Shown: positions 1 through 9,079 of the stretch, piece by piece
Numbering within the stretch: the first letter of the stretch is position 1
Layout: the number at the start of each line of letters is the position of its first letter
Source of the DNA: Planctomycetaceae bacterium
GTDB taxonomy: Bacteria; Planctomycetota; Planctomycetia; Planctomycetales; Planctomycetaceae
Assembly (NCBI GenBank): GCA_024742875.1
Contig: JANSXP010000015.1
Coordinates: forward strand, 46,021 to 110,020
Length of the DNA stretch: 64,000 nt
Reading direction: 5' to 3'
Notes under the pieces: model-generated
The model's input: only the letters and a program-made list of their open reading frames with translations
Database searches by the model: none
Told to the model about the DNA's origin: nothing
Position numbers and translations under genes: made by a program

Positions 1-475
1 TTGGACTCGTCAGCGAAGCCAGCTCGGCCCCATTGGCGTCCAGAGCGGTCACCTTGTACTGCTCTGGCCCGTCGATGTCCCAGACCTCACCGGATGCGGC
101 CGCTGTTGCCTGATCATACTGGATCTGCATGTTGAAGTATTTGGCGTTGTTGTAACTCAGATCGCCGGTACCGGCCTTCAGAAAGTAGTTCCCCAGATCG
201 CCGGAAAACGCCTCATCCCGACCGGAATTGCTGCTCCAGAAAGCGTCTGTCCCGTCTCGACCGGATTGCTCGAATGCCAGGACGGCCTCCGTAGCTGTTG
301 CTGCAGTCGAGCCCGCATATGCGGTCACCTGCAGACCATAGGTAGCAAAATAATCAGCCGTGACGACTGCATCATCCCCGCCGTAATCGGCCGCGTTTTC
401 GAAGTCGACCAGGTCACCGCTGGCCGGACGAATCAAGCAGACTGCCGTCAGGCATACGCCTAATCCATATTTCAT
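1..475 (-). CDS. Secreted protein of unknown function, 3' end cut by the window
   Basis: An open frame runs from an ATG at 475 down to base 1 with no stop (158 codons), so the C-terminus lies outside the window. The start is preceded by AGGGG about 7 bases upstream. Residues 1-19 (MKYGLGVCLTAVCLIRPASG) look like a signal peptide. The rest is acidic and rich in Gly, Ala, Asp and Tyr, with a DLVDFENAADYGGDD stretch directly after the signal. The composition resembles a secreted beta-sandwich or anchor-type protein of the kind sorted by exosortases, but the diagnostic C-terminal sorting signal would lie outside the window. No catalytic motif is visible. I do not recognise the family. It is divergent from the TPR gene that begins at 719 or 806. 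Confidence 0.6.
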   Translation of the reverse strand, partial: MKYGLGVCLTAVCLIRPASGDLVDFENAADYGGDDAVVTADYFATYGLQVTAYAGSTAATATEAVLAFEQSGRDGTDAFWSSNSGRDEAFSGDLGNYFLKAGTGDLSYNNAKYFNMQIQYDQATAAASGEVWDIDGPEQYKVTALDANGAELASLTSP

Positions 476-718
476 CACAAACCCCTTTGTATCCTGAAAA
501 AAAGTTGTTGTTACAAGACGCGTGGGGGGAGGTCGCGGCTCGTTGGTGGTCCTCAATTCGCTTGAAACCTAGATCACTACTTGATGCCAGCAAGGGCAAT
601 GATGCCAACTGGGTGAAAGTACCCAGCAACTTTCCACTAAGACCGTCGATGTCCTCAACGCGACGATCCTAAGTACGGATCAGCGTCCCATTTTCTGGAG
701 AGAACCACAGCTGGGGAA
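476..718. other. Divergent intergenic region
   Basis: Non-coding stretch between the minus-strand secreted protein and the plus-strand TPR gene. It would be about 330 bases long if the TPR gene starts at 806. It should carry both promoters, but I see no convincing -35/-10 pair, hairpin or repeat. The short frames that cross it lack ribosome binding sites and recognisable protein character. Confidence 0.4.
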
Positions 719-3700
719 ATGTCGAGCGGGCAAACGAGTGTCCGTCATTCCGCTCCGTTTTCACGCGGCAGGTGGACGCATTTCCTCCGCAAAAGTGAGT
801 ACAGCATGACGATCATCCATGATGAAGAAAACAACCAGTTCTCCGCGAAACTCCCCGTGGTACTGGGCCTTTGCATTTTTCTGCTTATTGGCGGAGGCCT
901 GACCGTGTTTCTTGTGCTGCGCGCCGGCCAGCCCGACGAGGGACAAGTCGCCGAAGACGTGACGACGGAAGCGCAGCGGTTGTTCGAGCAGGAACGTTAC
1001 GCCGAAGTGATCGAGACGTTGAAGACGCATTTGACGGGAATGGTTGAACGCGAGGACGTTACCGGACTGCGGTTGTTTGCGGATTCCTGTCTGAAGCAGC
1101 CGATGGACAACAACCGTCACCTCGCAGCGGCGTCTGAGATCTACCGCCGCATCGTGGGGTTCGCGCCCGATGATGTCGAGTCAGCACGTCGGCTGTCGGA
1201 AATCTACGCTTCCGCCGGCAAGACGACAGACGCCATCAAGTACGCTGAACTTTCGCTGAAGCAGCAGCCTGATCATGTTGAGTGGCGACTGCGGCTGGCC
1301 AAACTGTTTGCCGCCGCTTCCCGCTATGGCCAGTCTCTCGAAATCGTGGATGCCGTGCTCAAAGAGCAACCCACACTGCGATCCGCTCTGCAGCAGCGGG
1401 TGCATACGATGGTCCTCTCTGCCGAACCACACGAAGCGGTGAATGCCTACATCGAAGAGAGTGCCATTCGACTTGGTTCCGACACCGTCCGCGATGAAAT
1501 GCGGCTGATGCACGCTCAGATTGTCGGCGATACAGAAGTCGCCGGCATCCTCAACAATGTGGTGGCCGATATCGAACCGGAAAATGAAGACCACGCCCGG
1601 TGGCTTGTGTCCGCCGTATCGGCCGGGGCTGACGTTCGCCGTGCGGCCGAAGTTCAGGCGCGGCTGGGAGCCGCCGGTGCTGACCCCAAGCCTACCATTT
1701 ATCGTTATCTGCAGCAGAACGACTTCGCCAAAGTGGAAGAACTTCTGCAGCAGCAGAATCCGGACTCAGACTCCGAATTGCTCGTGGTGCTGATTCTATC
1801 TCGCTGGTTGTCCGGCGATGGGGATCTGTCGGATCCGATCAGCAAACTGCAGCAGCACGAGACGCAGATTGCCCGGGTCTGGCTGCCAGTTGTCCGTGGA
1901 TTGCAGGAAGCTCAGCCGGACACAGCGCTGCTCGAGGCCTGCGATCAGGCGCTCAAAGCTTACCCGGGCAGCCCGTGGCTGTATCTGATTCGTGGTCAGG
2001 CCCTGATCTCCATGGGAGAGTACGATCTGGCAGCCCAATCTTATCGAATTGCGACGCGTGCTAACCCGCAGTGGTTTCAGGTTCGCATTGAGCTATCGCG
2101 TCTGCGGCTGAGGCAGGCGGATTTTGCCAGTGCTTTCTGGGAAGCGGCCGCCGCCATCCGCACACAGCCGGCATCGCCGGTGGGGTATGAACTGGCCATT
2201 GTCAGCGCCCTGCGCGCCGACGAAGCCGGACGGCCACTCTCCGAGCAGGCTCGCACGTCTTTGACCACTGCGCTGACCGAACTGCAGGAAGCAACCAGCG
2301 ACTCATTCAGTCAGACCGTTTTGCCGGCTGTGTTGGCCCGTGTCTCCGGGCAGCCGTCACAAAGCGGAACGGCCGTGCAGACAGCGTTGCAGCAGGCAGA
2401 TCTGTCGACGGAACAGCTCGAAATCCTGAGGCTGCTGTCACGCGATGAGCGGACGCTGGCAGTGATCGACGGACGCCTTTCTGAACTGCAGGGCATCTCG
2501 GTCTCGACGATTCTGAGACAGGCACTGGAAGTTGCGGATCGCGACGGTCTGCCGGCCGTCAAAGAATTCCTCAACCGTCTGACCACCGGGGGTGAACGAC
2601 TGCCGGAAATTTCCCAACGACTGCTGTACGCTCAGACGGCCTCTCAGACGGAGCCGGAAACGGGTGCTGCGGAATGGCTGGCACTGGCCGAGGCCTATCC
2701 GGACCGGGCACGTGTTCTGGCCGCGGCCGTCAGAAGTCCGGCGGTCCGCAGTAATGCAGAGGTCTGTCGCAAAGTGACCGACATGCTCAAGGCGGCAACG
2801 TCAGACGATGGCGTGCTCTGGCAGCTGGCCGATATTCGTCTGCAGATGAACGAAGACAGCAGTGAGAAAAGGTCGTCGGCCGTCGCGCTGCGTCTGGTTG
2901 ACTTGATTCAGTCGGCTCCGGACTGCAGCGACGCGTACGAGCTGATGGCCATTGCCATGGAACGGCTTGGGCGGCAGGACAAAGTTCTCACGACACTGAA
3001 GACGGCTGTGGATGCCGGTATCAGGCGACCCGAATTCTGCGTGCGGATCGCCGAAATCGCCGTTGATAACGGCAGCCCTGATCTGGCTGTCGAATACGCA
3101 CAGATGGCGGCAAGTGCGGCCAATCCCAATCTCTGTCGACGAGCGGCCGGTGTTCTGCTGGCCTGCCAGGCCTACCCGGCGGCGGCCGCTGCCCTGGAAT
3201 CTGTCAGTGCCGAACAGGCGGCAGATACGGACAGTGATTTTGCCACAATGACCGGTTTGGCGGTGGCGTATACCCAACAGGGGCGGTTTGTCGAAGTGGC
3301 CCCACGTCTGCAGGCACTCGCCCAATCGTCCGATCGCTGGTTTCAATTGTGGGTGGACATGAGCGTGCTGGAAGCTGTGCCAACCGCGCAGTCGGCCACC
3401 TTCCTTGAACAGGCGTCTGCCTGGGCCGCCAATACCATTCGCCAGCGACGGCTCGCAGGAGCCTGGCGCAAGCTGGCAGACCGCTCTGGCAATCTGAAGT
3501 ACTGGGAATGTGCTCGCGATGCCATTATCGCTGTGCCAGTCGAAGAACGCACGGTTGGCGATCAGCTCGTTCTGAGTGGTCTGTGTGAACGCCTGGGGCA
3601 GGAAGCGGAGGCTGAGAAAATCTACAAACGGGTGATCGCTGCCAATGAACGCAAAGAGCTGACGGCCATCGCCCTGAACAATCTGGCACTGATCGACTCG

Positions 3701-3910
3701 CGTACCGGTAGATTTGAGCAGGCCGAAGAACGCGCCCGCCAGGCGATCTCGATCAGTCCGCGACCAGAGTTTGCGGATTCTCTGGCCTCGATCTTCGTTG
3801 ATCAGCGTCAGATCCGCAAAGCCGTGGACGTGTTGCAGAAGTCTCGCAGGCAGTGGCCGGACTCGGAACAGCTGAAAGATCGGCTGCTCGAACTTCAGTC
3901 ACAGTTATAG
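719..3910 (+). CDS. Large membrane-anchored TPR-repeat protein
   Basis: Encodes up to 1063 residues. The more likely start is the ATG at 806, because the protein then begins with a short polar stretch followed by one transmembrane helix (residues about 16-38 from that start, LPVVLGLCIFLLIGGG...). Everything after the helix is a long helical array with TPR-like periodicity (for example AEVIETLKTH, YDLAAQSYRIATRANPQW, AIALNNLALIDSRTGRFEQAEERA). The topology is N-terminal anchor with a large periplasmic or paryphoplasmic TPR domain, which suggests a scaffold for protein-protein contacts. Large TPR proteins of this kind are common in Planctomycetes and sometimes accompany exosortase or polysaccharide export systems; here the exosortase is 24 kb away. 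No enzyme motif is visible. Confidence 0.85.
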   Translation: MSSGQTSVRHSAPFSRGRWTHFLRKSEYSMTIIHDEENNQFSAKLPVVLGLCIFLLIGGGLTVFLVLRAGQPDEGQVAEDVTTEAQRLFEQERYAEVIETLKTHLTGMVEREDVTGLRLFADSCLKQPMDNNRHLAAASEIYRRIVGFAPDDVESARRLSEIYASAGKTTDAIKYAELSLKQQPDHVEWRLRLAKLFAAASRYGQSLEIVDAVLKEQPTLRSALQQRVHTMVLSAEPHEAVNAYIEESAIRLGSDTVRDEMRLMHAQIVGDTEVAGILNNVVADIEPENEDHARWLVSAVSAGADVRRAAEVQARLGAAGADPKPTIYRYLQQNDFAKVEELLQQQNPDSDSELLVVLILSRWLSGDGDLSDPISKLQQHETQIARVWLPVVRGLQEAQPDTALLEACDQALKAYPGSPWLYLIRGQALISMGEYDLAAQSYRIATRANPQWFQVRIELSRLRLRQADFASAFWEAAAAIRTQPASPVGYELAIVSALRADEAGRPLSEQARTSLTTALTELQEATSDSFSQTVLPAVLARVSGQPSQSGTAVQTALQQADLSTEQLEILRLLSRDERTLAVIDGRLSELQGISVSTILRQALEVADRDGLPAVKEFLNRLTTGGERLPEISQRLLYAQTASQTEPETGAAEWLALAEAYPDRARVLAAAVRSPAVRSNAEVCRKVTDMLKAATSDDGVLWQLADIRLQMNEDSSEKRSSAVALRLVDLIQSAPDCSDAYELMAIAMERLGRQDKVLTTLKTAVDAGIRRPEFCVRIAEIAVDNGSPDLAVEYAQMAASAANPNLCRRAAGVLLACQAYPAAAAALESVSAEQAADTDSDFATMTGLAVAYTQQGRFVEVAPRLQALAQSSDRWFQLWVDMSVLEAVPTAQSATFLEQASAWAANTIRQRRLAGAWRKLADRSGNLKYWECARDAIIAVPVEERTVGDQLVLSGLCERLGQEAEAEKIYKRVIAANERKELTAIALNNLALIDSRTGRFEQAEERARQAISISPRPEFADSLASIFVDQRQIRKAVDVLQKSRRQWPDSEQLKDRLLELQSQL

Positions 3911-3924
3911 CGCGGCCAGATCGG

Positions 3925-5334
3925 TCAATCGCCGCCCAGCAGATTTTTCACGTCCGGATAGAGCGGGCGATCCGTCGCGTTTTTGCCCTGCGCGCCCGGC
4001 GGGACAGGTGGGCACTGCAGCAGCAGTTGCTGGAGCTGTCGTCTTACCGTGTCTGCTTCGTCCGAGATATCCGCGGCGAGATTTTGCTGCTCGTCCAGAT
4101 CAACGGGTACTTCATAGTAGCGGCCATCGCGGTACAGCTTGTAGCGGGCGGTGCGGGCAAACTGACCGGGTTTCTTGTTCCAGTAGCACTGATAGTGACA
4201 AAGGACCCAGTCACGTTTGTGGCCAGGCTGCCCTTTCAGTTGCGGGAGAAAACTGCGGCCATCGATCGGATCGTCGTCGGTCTTGTCCGCCCCTGCGGCC
4301 TCGGCCAGTGTGGTGTAAAAGTCCGTGAAGTCGATCAGGTCCGGCAGGACGGTTCCAGCCGGCGTGTGGCCTTTCCACCGGGCCACAAACGGAACGTGGG
4401 TTCCGTTATCCTTCATCCCCGCTTTGCCGCCGCGAATGGTCTGCCCGTTCCACCGTGATCGGAGCTTGGTGTTGGTGCCGTTGTCTGCCGTGAACAGAAT
4501 GATGGTGTCTTCGCCCAGACCCAGTGAATCAACGTGAGCGGTGATGCGGCCGACCAGTTTGTCCATGTACTGCACCATGGCCACAAAGTTCTTCTTCTTC
4601 TCTGCATAGTCTTTGGGCTCTTTGTTGAGCCTGTCTGTGATGGGCTGCTTGCCGACTGTATCCGGAGTGGGGACAAACGGATCGTGGACAAGGACCATCG
4701 GATAGTAGACAAAAAACGGTTGCTCCTGATTGCGGGTGATGAAATCACAGACGAAGTCGGTGAACAGATCGGGCCCGTATTTGCCCGCGTTTTCCTCTTT
4801 GGTAATCATCCGTCCGTTATGTTCCAGGCCGGGGTTCCAGAATCGCTCTCCTCCGCCCTGCTTTGTTTTCGTCACCTGCCACAGCAGCGATTCATGGAAG
4901 CCGGTTTCCTGAGGGCGTTTGGCGTTCTGACTGCCCGGCAGACCGTTGTACAGGCCGTTGAGCTGCCATTTACCGGCGACCGCCGTCTGGTAGCCGGCGT
5001 CCTGCATCATGTGCCCAAACGTGCGTTCCTCGGGATTCAGATAGCCAAAGTGCGTGTAGTTTCGAAACCCATATTTGCCCGTCATGATCTTCACGCGGGA
5101 GGTCGTGCAGATTGGTGTGGAGTAGCATTGCTCAAAACGAATGCCCTCGCTTGCCAGTCGATCGATATGGGGAGTTTGATAATCCTCAGCGCCGTAGCAG
5201 CGGAAACATTCCCAGCTGACGTCATCTGCCATCATCAGAATCACGTTCGGGCGACGAGACTGAGCCCAGGTGGTTTGCGGTTCCGCCACGCCGAGAAGCA
5301 GCACAAAAGACAGAAGTGCGAGAGATCGAAGCAT
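3925..5334 (-). CDS. Secreted sulfatase (alkaline phosphatase superfamily, S1 type)
   Basis: A 469-residue protein with a signal peptide (about residues 1-24, ending TTWAQ). The sulfatase core begins at RPNVILMMADDVSW, whose Asp pair is a metal ligand. The formylglycine site is C76-T-T-S-R80 (bases 5095-5109) followed by TG at the usual distance. The family consensus is C-x-P/A-x-R, so position 3 is Thr instead of Pro or Ala. Downstream signatures are present: GKWQLNG, LFTADNGTNTK and the HYQCYW region. Predicted role is hydrolysis of sulfate esters on carbohydrate substrates outside the cytoplasm after Cys-to-formylglycine maturation. It is the last gene of a tight minus-strand run after the PQQ-like gene (23-base gap) and the M3 peptidase. 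The substrate cannot be told from sequence. Confidence 0.93.
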   Translation of the reverse strand: MLRSLALLSFVLLLGVAEPQTTWAQSRRPNVILMMADDVSWECFRCYGAEDYQTPHIDRLASEGIRFEQCYSTPICTTSRVKIMTGKYGFRNYTHFGYLNPEERTFGHMMQDAGYQTAVAGKWQLNGLYNGLPGSQNAKRPQETGFHESLLWQVTKTKQGGGERFWNPGLEHNGRMITKEENAGKYGPDLFTDFVCDFITRNQEQPFFVYYPMVLVHDPFVPTPDTVGKQPITDRLNKEPKDYAEKKKNFVAMVQYMDKLVGRITAHVDSLGLGEDTIILFTADNGTNTKLRSRWNGQTIRGGKAGMKDNGTHVPFVARWKGHTPAGTVLPDLIDFTDFYTTLAEAAGADKTDDDPIDGRSFLPQLKGQPGHKRDWVLCHYQCYWNKKPGQFARTARYKLYRDGRYYEVPVDLDEQQNLAADISDEADTVRRQLQQLLLQCPPVPPGAQGKNATDRPLYPDVKNLLGGD

Positions 5335-5357
5335 GAGTGTGGTTTCCGGACAGAGAA

Positions 5358-6722
5358 TTAGTGTTCGTCGGCAGCCAGAGAGTAGCAGCGAATCTCTTTG
5401 TCGTTGCGCAGATAGATCCGACGGTTGGCAAACGCCGGATGGGACCAGACCAGTGTGCGACTGCCAATATTGTGAGTGGGCTCGATGAGTTTCGCTTTGC
5501 TGGCCAGGGTAAACCCCTGCGGGGTCAGTCTGGCGATGATGAGTTCCCCTTTGTCGTTCGACAGGAAAAAACGATCGGCGTTACGGACGGTGAACACGTT
5601 TCCCCAGGGAATGGGACGCGCCGCAGACACAGCCTCAAAGGTGAACCACAAACGCCGGCCCGTCAGCAGGTCGGCACAGATGTAGCGGCCGCCGTTGCCG
5701 CAGCCATACACATGTCCGTCGACAATTTGCGGCGTGTTGTGGACACCGTCAATTCCAGATGTCCTCCGGCCGGACCAGACGAGTTTCGCGGACTGTCCAT
5801 CTTTTGCCACTTCCACCATCGCTGATTTGCCATTAAAGCACATGACAAACACGCGTTGTCCTTCCACCTGTGGTGTGGCCACCGACATGGCAAACGTCGA
5901 TTCAAACGGCACCTGCCAGATTACCTCTCCGGATTCGGGCGACAGGGCCGACAGGTTGGAGCTGTCCCAGCACAGCAGCTGACGATGACGCCCGATGTTG
6001 CGAATGACGGGCGCGCTGTAGCCAGGCTCTTTGGCCGACATCGCCTGCCACAACTGCCTGCCCGTTTTGCGGTCGAAGGCCACGCAGGTGGAATCCTGTC
6101 CGCCCACTGTGCAGATCAGCCGATTGCCATCGACCAGTGGAGGCGACGCAATGCCCCACACAGGAACGCTCACGCCGTAATCTTCCACATAGTTCTTCGA
6201 CCAGACGACCGCGCCGTCAGACAGACGCAGACAGTGCAGGTCACCCTCCGCGCCGACGGTATAGACCAGTTCGTCAGCAATGGTGGCGGTGGCTCGCGGG
6301 CCGATGGCATAGGTGGTGGCTGTCGAATAAGGGCAGTCGTACTCATGAATCCACAGGACGCGGCCGTCAGCCTCATTCAGACAGACCACACGCTCGCGTC
6401 CCGGCAGTCGACGCCGCACAAAGTTCGAATTTTGCGGCACGTCTCCTTCGTGCAGGTATTCCTCTGCGCCAGTTTGCGGTGCGGCGATGCGATCGAGCAC
6501 GATCACGCGGCCATGAGCGACGGCCGGCCCGCTGTAGCCACTGCCAATCGCCGCCGTCCACACCAGAGGAGGTCCGGCGGCCGGAAGCGACTCGACGATG
6601 CCGTCTTCAGCCCATACGCCATCACGGCTCGGGCCCAGCCACTGCGGCCAGTCGTCTGCTGCCGCCGGGCGGGCCGGCAGCAGGATGAGCAAAACACACA
6701 GTCGTAAACAGCGGTGACGCAT
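5358..6722 (-). CDS. Secreted PQQ-like beta-propeller protein
   Basis: A 454-residue protein with a signal peptide (LCVLLILLPARPAAA) followed directly by DDWPQWLGPSRDG, the usual opening of planctomycete PQQ-like (PQQ_2) propellers. Repeated blade motifs of the A-x-D-x-x-T/S-G-x-x-x-W type are visible (AFDRKTGRQLW, SPESGEVIWQV, CADLLTGRRLWF). Proteins of this class are often annotated as outer membrane protein assembly factor BamB-like or as PQQ-dependent dehydrogenases. There is no sign of the catalytic residues of true quinoprotein dehydrogenases, so a binding or scaffold role is more likely. It sits 9 bases downstream of the M3 peptidase gene and 23 bases upstream of the sulfatase gene, so the three are probably one transcript. 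Confidence 0.88.
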   Translation of the reverse strand: MRHRCLRLCVLLILLPARPAAADDWPQWLGPSRDGVWAEDGIVESLPAAGPPLVWTAAIGSGYSGPAVAHGRVIVLDRIAAPQTGAEEYLHEGDVPQNSNFVRRRLPGRERVVCLNEADGRVLWIHEYDCPYSTATTYAIGPRATATIADELVYTVGAEGDLHCLRLSDGAVVWSKNYVEDYGVSVPVWGIASPPLVDGNRLICTVGGQDSTCVAFDRKTGRQLWQAMSAKEPGYSAPVIRNIGRHRQLLCWDSSNLSALSPESGEVIWQVPFESTFAMSVATPQVEGQRVFVMCFNGKSAMVEVAKDGQSAKLVWSGRRTSGIDGVHNTPQIVDGHVYGCGNGGRYICADLLTGRRLWFTFEAVSAARPIPWGNVFTVRNADRFFLSNDKGELIIARLTPQGFTLASKAKLIEPTHNIGSRTLVWSHPAFANRRIYLRNDKEIRCYSLAADEH

Positions 6723-6731
6723 CGTGTTCTC

Positions 6732-8942
6732 CTATTTCAGTCCTCGACGAATCAGCAGCGCATCAACGGTTGGCTCGGCACCGCGGAACGCCTTGTACGA
6801 CTTCATCGGATCCCGACTGCTGCCCCGCGACAGGACTTCGCGGCGAAACAAGTCGCCGTTTTCGCGGGTGGCCCCGCCGTTGTTCATCATGTGGGCGAAG
6901 CCGTCCGCCGCCAGAACTTCACTCCAGATGTACGCGTAGTAGCTGGCCGAATAACCACCGCCCCAGATGTGAGCAAAATAGGCTGTGCGATAGCGGGGTG
7001 GCACGGCCGCGATATCCACGCCGTATTTTTTCAGCGTGGTCGCTTCAAAGGCCTCGATGTCCGTGGGAATGTTGTCAGGAGACAGTGAATGCCACTCCAG
7101 ATCAAGAATCGCGGCGGACAGATATTCCAGTGTGTCGAATCCCTGATTGAATCGACTGGCAGCAATGACGCGTTCCAGCAGCGCGACGGGGATGGGGGCT
7201 CCGGTTTGATGGTGGCGGGCATAGTTACTGAGGATCTCAGGGTCGATGGCCCAGTCCTCTTCAAATGTGGACGGAAACTCCACAAAGTCTCGTGGCGTTT
7301 CAGTGCCCGATACAGACGGATAGGTCACATCAGAGAACAGGCCGTGGACCGCATGCCCCATTTCATGAAACATGGTGGACACGTTGTCAAAGCTGATTAA
7401 GCCAGGCTCTCCATCAGCCGGTCGCGCATTGTTAAGCACGTTGATAATGACGGGTTTCTGATCGAGCAGATCCGACTGATCCACGTACGAACTCATCCAC
7501 GCTCCACCCCGTTTGGAATCGCGGCTGAAAAAGTCCACGTAGAACAGCCCGATGGCTGAGCCGTCGGCATCGATCACGTCAAACACCCGCACTTCCGGAT
7601 GGTAGACGGGGATGTCTTTTCGTTCCTGAAACGAGATGCCGAACAGTCGGTTCATGGTGAAGAACACACCGTTTTCGAGCACGCTGTTGACTTCAAAGTA
7701 CGGTTTGACAATCGCCTCATCCACCTGGAATTTTTCCTGCCGCACCTTCTCGGCGTAGTATTCCCAGTCCCAGGGAGCCAGATCGTGTGATGCGCCCAGT
7801 GACTGCATCATCTGTTTCAGGTCGGCCGCTTCCTGCCGCACTTTGGCCACGACACCAGGGACAAGATCCGTCAGCATTTTTCGGGCCGCCTCCGGCGATC
7901 TGGCCATCTGGTCGCCCAGTTTAAAGGCCGCGTGGCTGTCGAATCCGAGCAGGGTGGCCCGCTCGGCCCTCAGCTGGGCGATGTCCAGCACAAGCGCCCG
8001 ATTGTCGATGCCGCCGTCTTCTCCGAGCGCCCGGTTGGCCGATGCTTTCCACACGCGTTCCCGCAGTGCTCTATTGTTCAGCGAGGCCAGAATGGGGACA
8101 CGCGTCGTGTTGGTGATTTCCAGGACGTAACGTTCGTCCAGTCCCCGTTCGGCAGCCGTCTCTGCAGCGGCCGCAATTTCTGCGGCCGACAGGCCATCCA
8201 GTTCCTCAACAGTGTCCACCACAACGGATCGTTCTTTGGTGACGGCCAGCAGGTTGTCTTCAAACTGGGTCTGCAGGGTCGATAGTTGTTCGTTGATCGC
8301 TCTCACGCGATCCTGCTGTTCGCGCGACAAACGTGCGCCCGCGCGGACGGCATCTTCGTAGTGACCGGTGAGCACCTCCGTTTGCTCTTCGGACAGTTCC
8401 AGTTCGTCGCGACGACGGTAGAGTTCTTCGATGCGGTCAAACAGACCTCGATGCAGCAGAATGTTGTCGGCGTGGGCAGCCAGCAGCGGGGCAATCTCTT
8501 TCTGGATGTTCTGCAGATCAGGATTGGTGTGTGCGGACGTCATGTTGAAAAACACGCTCTGCACGCGGCTGAGCACGCCGCCCGATTTTTCCAGCGCGGC
8601 AATTGTGTTTTCGAATGTCGCCGCCTCCGACTGCCCGGCGATGGCCTCCACTTCCTGCAGCTGAGCTTTCATTCCCGCAGAGAATGCGGGCTGATAGTCG
8701 GCGATCGTGATGGTTGAAAAATCGGGCGCTTCAAACGCCAGTGGGCTGGGCTGAGCGAACGGATTGTCAGCGGAGAGGACGTCGGTGCTGGTCACAGGAG
8801 TCACGCCATTACTTGAGGGGACAGTCTGAGCCGACGATCCTGGTGTCCACAGAACACAGGCAATCAATGCCAGCAGGCCCGGCGCACAGCGCACGGCAGA
8901 CTCAGGAAAGAACAGTCTCATGTCCGACAGCGTAGTCGCCAC
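6732..8942 (-). CDS. dcp: M3 family metallopeptidase, peptidyl-dipeptidase Dcp type
   Basis: Zinc peptidase of about 729-736 residues. The second Met (start at base 8921) is the likelier start because it directly precedes a signal peptide ending GSSAQ. The active site FHEMGHAVHGLFS (HExxH at bases 7353-7367, about residues 519-523 from 8921) and the downstream third-ligand region FVEFPSTFEEDW match the M3 (thimet oligopeptidase/Dcp) family, and length is normal for Dcp. The family removes dipeptides from the C-terminus of oligopeptides. The signal peptide suggests action outside the cytoplasm. It is the first gene of a minus-strand run with the PQQ-like protein and sulfatase. The family assignment is firm; the exact Dcp/OpdA specificity is inferred. 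Confidence 0.93.
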   Translation of the reverse strand: MATTLSDMRLFFPESAVRCAPGLLALIACVLWTPGSSAQTVPSSNGVTPVTSTDVLSADNPFAQPSPLAFEAPDFSTITIADYQPAFSAGMKAQLQEVEAIAGQSEAATFENTIAALEKSGGVLSRVQSVFFNMTSAHTNPDLQNIQKEIAPLLAAHADNILLHRGLFDRIEELYRRRDELELSEEQTEVLTGHYEDAVRAGARLSREQQDRVRAINEQLSTLQTQFEDNLLAVTKERSVVVDTVEELDGLSAAEIAAAAETAAERGLDERYVLEITNTTRVPILASLNNRALRERVWKASANRALGEDGGIDNRALVLDIAQLRAERATLLGFDSHAAFKLGDQMARSPEAARKMLTDLVPGVVAKVRQEAADLKQMMQSLGASHDLAPWDWEYYAEKVRQEKFQVDEAIVKPYFEVNSVLENGVFFTMNRLFGISFQERKDIPVYHPEVRVFDVIDADGSAIGLFYVDFFSRDSKRGGAWMSSYVDQSDLLDQKPVIINVLNNARPADGEPGLISFDNVSTMFHEMGHAVHGLFSDVTYPSVSGTETPRDFVEFPSTFEEDWAIDPEILSNYARHHQTGAPIPVALLERVIAASRFNQGFDTLEYLSAAILDLEWHSLSPDNIPTDIEAFEATTLKKYGVDIAAVPPRYRTAYFAHIWGGGYSASYYAYIWSEVLAADGFAHMMNNGGATRENGDLFRREVLSRGSSRDPMKSYKAFRGAEPTVDALLIRRGLK

Positions 8943-9079
8943 TGTCGCGTTTGCGAAGCCACCGCAGGTCGGCTTCCCGGCGATCGTCGTTTTCGGGTTC
9001 TGAGCGGCAGCAAAATGCCGTGCCTTGGCCTGAGACCGTGCGTCGCGAGGGGTGTTTTCTGGCTGCCGTCTGGCAGGCT

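Noticed and set aside
414..629. 71-codon minus-strand frame across the left-edge gene start
   Set aside because: It overlaps the better-supported signal-peptide gene in a different frame and has no ribosome binding site or protein-like features.
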